64,000 bases of DNA from Taiwanofungus camphoratus (lineage: Eukaryota; Basidiomycota; Agaricomycetes; Polyporales; Taiwanofungaceae), in contig CP021220.1 in assembly GCA_003999685.1 (NCBI GenBank), positions 2,232,001 through 2,296,000 on the forward strand, written 5' to 3'. Shown here one piece after another: positions 59,579-64,000 of the stretch. A program made the translations under genes and the position numbers. Position 1 is the first letter of the stretch. Each line of letters starts with the position of its first letter. The notes beneath the pieces were generated by a model, which made no database searches, was not told the DNA's origin, and was given only the letters and a program-made list of their open reading frames with translations.

Positions 59579-60930
59579 TCAGGACCCATATGTTTCGGCC
59601 GATGGAACAGAAATATGCTGGAGGTCCGTTACAATATCGCGTTTCCCAATACAGAAAGAGAACTCTCCCACTCTCGCAGTCCCTGGCGTTCGCACAAGTC
59701 CTAACACTTGGCCTTCCTTCACCACTACGGATCTCAACGGTTCTGCATTTTGAGCTTCGGCCAAGGTGCGGATCGAGGCGAATGGGTGGATGGGTAACGG
59801 GTAGAGCGTGATGTGATGTGTGAGGGGCAAAGCACGGTCGACACGAAAGGCTTCAAAGCCATCTTCGTCAATCAGAGTACGATGTCCGTCTGAAGAGGCG
59901 TCTGGACCATATTCGAGTGACTGAGAATTGAATGCGCCAGGGTGTGACGCTGAACGAGCAGTACTAGATCGCAAGCCCTCGAAGGGAGAAGGAAATGGGT
60001 ACAGATGCTGCTTATAGAAGGGAGATGCTGGTTCTCCGGTAGGTAGCGGTTTCCTCAACGGGTTGAGACCCCAGTTAGTCATCACCATGACGGGACCATG
60101 CGAGACCCGGAATTTCTGGAGGGCGGTAAGTACGTGATGTAAGGGACCACTAGAACTACCCATCGCAAGCACTGAAGGGCCACTGCTTGACTCAGTACTG
60201 CGAATCTGCTCTAGAGCGAAACGGTCTTTCCAATAAAAGGCGCTCAATGAATCAATCGCGAGGATCCCAATCTCGACAGACTGGAGAGAAGCGGTGGTGG
60301 AGTGATATGTTGGCAAGTGCAAAAGCGTAGCGGCTAGTTGGAATGATGATGTTGGACGAAAGATATGGAGTCTGGTCAGACAATGGGAGGCCAAATCTTC
60401 AACTGGTAGAGAAGCGAACTGAGAAGTGACGCTAGGTTTGTCAGAGTGGGTTGCCAAAGACATTGACCTTGATAGACGGGACACGAGTAATTTTTGAAAT
60501 CTTCCAATGTTGAATGTACCGTCCGTATCGAACAGAACAGCGGCTTTATCCCAGCCCCCAAGATTGATTGACCGATAATTTGAGGGTATAATGCATGTCA
60601 TAAGTAGATGATAAAGTAAATGGCTTTTCCCGCAGGCAGCAGGTCCCTGGATCTCAATGACGTCTCCATACTTGAGGGAAAGTTGGGAACGCTGAAAAGT
60701 TGGAATACCAGTGGCGAGGTGAGTGTCCAAAGCAGGAATTTGCGTAGTTCCCGGGGCTGACGCTGGAGAGGAATCGACATCAAAGCACGACTGCCAATGA
60801 CGCCTACTTACTCTCGCTTCTTATAGCAGTGAGAAACTGAACACTGGTCAATGTCGTGCTAGGCTCTACAGTGTATGCATGAACGGGTGCTCACATGCTG
60901 GAGTGACTCGACTTCGATTTCGGCTAGCAT
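59579..60930 (-). CDS. XRCC2: RAD51 paralogue XRCC2 (414 aa)
   Basis: XRCC2 works with other RAD51 paralogues in homologous recombination repair. Model, minus: join(59579..60762, 60812..60836, 60895..60930). Walker A GPAACGKS is at residues 60-67 after KYGDVIEIQ. VLFDTDGTFNIGRFQKL and Walker B IGILAIDSLSAFYWKDRF (from about residue 185) match the XRCC2 hallmark LDSLSAFYW. Two tiny 5' exons (36 and 25 nt) were added because they extend the frame to an ATG (MLAEIEVESLQH, FLTAIRSE). The protein is longer than human XRCC2 (280 residues) owing to insertions after Walker B and a C-terminal extension. The 49-nt intron 2 has a GTAAGT donor. Confidence 0.88.
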
Positions 60931-61389
60931 AGCCTCGGCACTTATCGAGGAATCCACTGTAACCTGTGTTCAGATTGGTGTATAGCCAAGAGTTTTTGCT
61001 TGAACACACTAGGGAGCTGCGGAATAACACGACGAGAAGGTGCTCAATTGGACTGTCGAAGATTCCAGCCTGAGGGTTTTCACCAATACAACTACTGAAG
61101 TGAGAATTCCACCTCCATCATGGTTACTCAGAAGACTGTACAACTCGAAGATGGGGAGGCAATGAATATGTAGAAGCGGGACGCCACGTGCCTGGTTCCG
61201 ATTCTGGACATAATGCTTGTTTTACGCGTGATGGGGGGCCTCAGCACCGCCGGATGCATAGCGACCACTACCTCCGCTCCCCTTTCGACCGCCAGATCAC
61301 CTTCAAACCTCTATCAAGGGCCGTACGTGAAGCCAACTTCTAGATTTTATTCATACAGACAACGAGACGTTGACACGAGGAATTGCGAC
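60931..61389. other. Divergent spacer, XRCC2 / coiled-coil gene
   Basis: This should contain both promoters. An in-frame ATG at 61213 could extend the coiled-coil protein by 59 residues, but the extension looks non-conserved, so I place the start at 61390. Nothing else is recognised. Confidence 0.45.
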
Positions 61390-64000
61390 ATGGCTACCAC
61401 CGCGTCCTCGAGAGCCACGCCCCTTGCCTCGCGACGTTCGCCTCCTGCAGGCTCCAGCTCGACATCAGTGCCCTCATCTTCCATAGCCAGGGGTGCAACT
61501 GCCCGTTCAGCTGTTTCTCCGCGTGTATCTGCCTCCCTTAATACTCCGACTTCCCGCCGGGGGTCTCTGAAAGGAGCCGGGTCTCCACCTACTGTGAATG
61601 ATGAAGTGCGCGAAACGCGCGAGTCTCTCGCAGCCTCTTTGAAGCGTGAAACGGAACAGAAGGAACAAGTATGTCTGCGTTCCATTCCGTGGCATTGCAG
61701 CTGTAACCCCCTCCTTAGCTTCTCGTCCAGCTGCAAAATAAAGATCAGACGATCACCAGCCTGACAGCCGAGAATGATAACCTCTCCTCTGCACTTAATG
61801 CTGCGGAATCGCGCCTCACAGAGCTTTATGCGGACCAAAGTCGTATGGAAGACGAAATGGCGGCGCGCATCGAGGTGATCGAGAAACTTCGGACACAAGT
61901 CCGTGATCTCGAGAAAGAGAAACGCGATATTCAACGACGGTACAACGAACAGGTGCTGGTCTCAATCTTTGATTTGATATTTGTAACTTATACCGTGAAA
62001 GACTACAACTTTCGAGGCCGAACGGCAAGCTTTCTATGATAACGAACAGCATCTCAAGTCGCGCATCCAGTCGCTCACTCAAGCTCGTAAATACCCTGTA
62101 CAACAGCCAGTACTGACGTCTCCCTCCACTGTGTCTGTGGCAGAATCAGCTGTGGCAGAATCAGAAACGGATGTCGAAGTGGAAATCGAAGGGTCCCAAG
62201 AACCTGCATCGCAACCAAACAAGCAAGATATGAATGACCCTGATCAAGAACCCGCGGAAATGACTGCTTTGAGACTCGAGCTGTCCACCCTTTCGACTTC
62301 GTACTCGTCTCTTCAATCGACTTTGGTCTTGTTGCAGACGCAACTAGTCGACTTGAAACGCGTCAACAACGAGTTACAAGAGGAGAACGAGTCTTATAAT
62401 ATTCTTCTCAGAGAGAAGACCTTGAATGGACAATTTGACGTCCTCCGCATGGGTGGTGGCAACAGCGCCAGTGAAGCTAGTGGAAGCGAAGTCGAGGATG
62501 AAGAAGTGGAGAGTGAGAGCAGGGATGGCGAGAGTCTGAAGAGTCGGAACACCGGCCGAAGTGTCCTTGACCCCGTGGATGAGCTCGCCGAGGAACATGA
62601 GCATGAGCTTGACCCCGCATTCGAGCAAGATCAGGATCAGGAATCGCCGGATCCGGAGGCGTCTGTGCGCAGTACGCGCAGACATCGCAAACACAACTCA
62701 GCCTCTCACTCTCCGGCTCCTCGAGGGGAATCTCTGGCAAACTTGCCCATCACGGGCCCGGGACTCGATCTTGCTGCTGAGCTCGGACGCGCAGAGAATA
62801 AGGACATTCTGGAAGGACGTGCATCCTTAGAGAACGACCGTGTTGTGCAAAATATCAAAGGTCGGAAAGGTAGAAAGACCTCGACTGCGGAAACGGGCAG
62901 GAAGGTCTCCTCTATGTCAGAAGGTACAGGTATTGAGATCAGTACCTCCGTGAACGACATCGACGCACTAAGGAACGAAGTCAAGAGTCTCAAAGATGCA
63001 AACAAAGCACTTTCGCTATACGCCTCAAAAATCATTGATCGCATCATCTCCCAGGAAGGTTTCGAGCACGTTCTTGCTGTAGATTATGACAAGATGTCAT
63101 CTCCCACCACTGCCGGAGCTAACTTTACTACATTCAGTAACTTGCCCAAGTCTCCTAATCCCCAAGCAGCGCAACCACCGAAGAAGAACCGCCCACAATC
63201 CGCTATTTTCTCCTTTTCATCCTCGTCTTCTCCGGCTACCTCCAATGGGCCTTTGTCACCTGCGCCCGAACGACTCACGACGTTTAATTCACCACCGACT
63301 CTGAGCACTGCCTCAACTTCGCAGAATGGCCCTTCCAATGGCCCTCCTGTTGCCTCCGCATCCACCCGCGCATCTCGCCGATCATTGTCTTTTGACTGGA
63401 AAAGTTTCTCTATGTTTGGCGGGGGCGACAAGAAACCAGATAATTCCAACCCCAATCTCCGGCCACTCACTCTTCGAGCTGGCTCGGCATCAGTGGTAAC
63501 GGGTGCGCGCAAGTTGGAAACGTACGAAGACGAGGAGGATCGACGAGAACGCGAGCGATTGAATGCAACGATGAAGTTGATGGGCATCGAAAAACCTGCA
63601 GCACCTGCAAACCCTTCGATGCAGAAAAGCGTGTCCTCCCCGGCTAACCCTACTGGCCTGGGGATGTCCGATATTAGTCGATCACCGCTTACTGCCAGCA
63701 CCATCACACCAGGGACTGTGAATTCGCCCGTGAATGTTGTTCCGCCAACACCGTCCTCTCGCTTCTCGTTCTTCCGCCGTACCTCCTCGATGACTACCGG
63801 ATCTGATACGTCTTCTGTTCAGTCCTCTATTCATGGAAGCCCGAACCCCTCAGCCAATGGCGTAAATACCCCTAATCTTACCCAAGAAGCGCTCGAGCAG
63901 GCCGAGGCAGAGAGTACGATTGCTGCTCTTGAAGCACATGAGCGTCAGCTGAGCGCGGAGATTGCCAAGGGTGCTAGCGGAGGCTTTACGGAAATCGTTC
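61390..64000 (+). CDS. Large coiled-coil protein, 3' end beyond window
   Basis: The supported coding sequence is join(61390..61668, 61719..61952, 62002..64000), open to the right edge (more than 830 residues). The first 90 residues are Ser/Pro/Arg-rich. Coiled-coil heptads follow: LLVQLQNKDQTITSLTAEND, IEVIEKLRTQVRDLEKEKRD, LQSTLVLLQTQLVDLKRVNN. Then comes an acidic, disordered stretch (EHEHELDPAFEQDQDQ), a short coiled coil DALRNEVKSLKDANKALSLYASKIIDRI, and a Ser/Pro-rich region with basic SRFSFFRRTSSM. No catalytic domain is seen. It may be a cytoskeletal or polarity scaffold (inference). A small internal duplication gives VAESAVAESE near 62146-62163. The second intron uses a weak GTGCTG donor. 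Confidence 0.78.

Overview
The window looks like a nuclear contig from a mushroom-forming basidiomycete (Agaricomycetes). The genes are dense and carry many introns of about 47-96 nt with GT-AG ends. Products include eisosome PIL1, three F-box/LRR-type proteins, a probable DUF6697 protein, an NRPS-like adenylation protein and a Tad-type LINE. A wood-decay polypore is possible but not proven. Exon models were built by eye: reading frames were joined at splice sites where protein family motifs continue, and each model with both ends in the window was checked for a whole number of codons.

Left part (1-13 kb). A minus-strand LINE runs off the left edge and stops about 100 bp from NAT4, the histone N-terminal acetyltransferase. 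A very GC-rich block at 5.9-9.5 kb follows, with two head-to-head paralogues of a family I cannot name. Their three shared exons have the same phase and two have identical lengths (157 and 69 nt). This pair is the best candidate here for something undescribed. A 3.6-kb gene-free stretch follows.

Middle (13-47.9 kb). This is a compact housekeeping block: splicing factor SPF30, ribosome-biogenesis kinase RIO2, an eIF4E-family cap-binding protein, PIL1, tRNA methyltransferase TRM44, two F-box genes, Elongator subunit ELP4, mitochondrial protease IMP1, TPR protein TTC1, a short-chain dehydrogenase, a coiled-coil DUF6697 protein, pyruvate dehydrogenase E2, exosome subunit CSL4, NudE, spliceosomal ESS2, a PSME3IP1/FAM192A homologue and an SRF1-like membrane protein. 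Many neighbours are divergent with 173-265 bp between start codons, which suggests shared promoters. RNA processing and translation are well represented, but nothing shows they act as one system. A 910-bp fold-back repeat with 226-bp arms lies between CSL4 and NudE.

Right part (47.9-64 kb). This is gene-poor: a third F-box gene, about 5 kb with no convincing gene, a stand-alone AMP-binding enzyme, the RAD51 paralogue XRCC2, and a long coiled-coil protein cut by the right edge. I saw no rRNA, tRNA, CRISPR array or LTR element.
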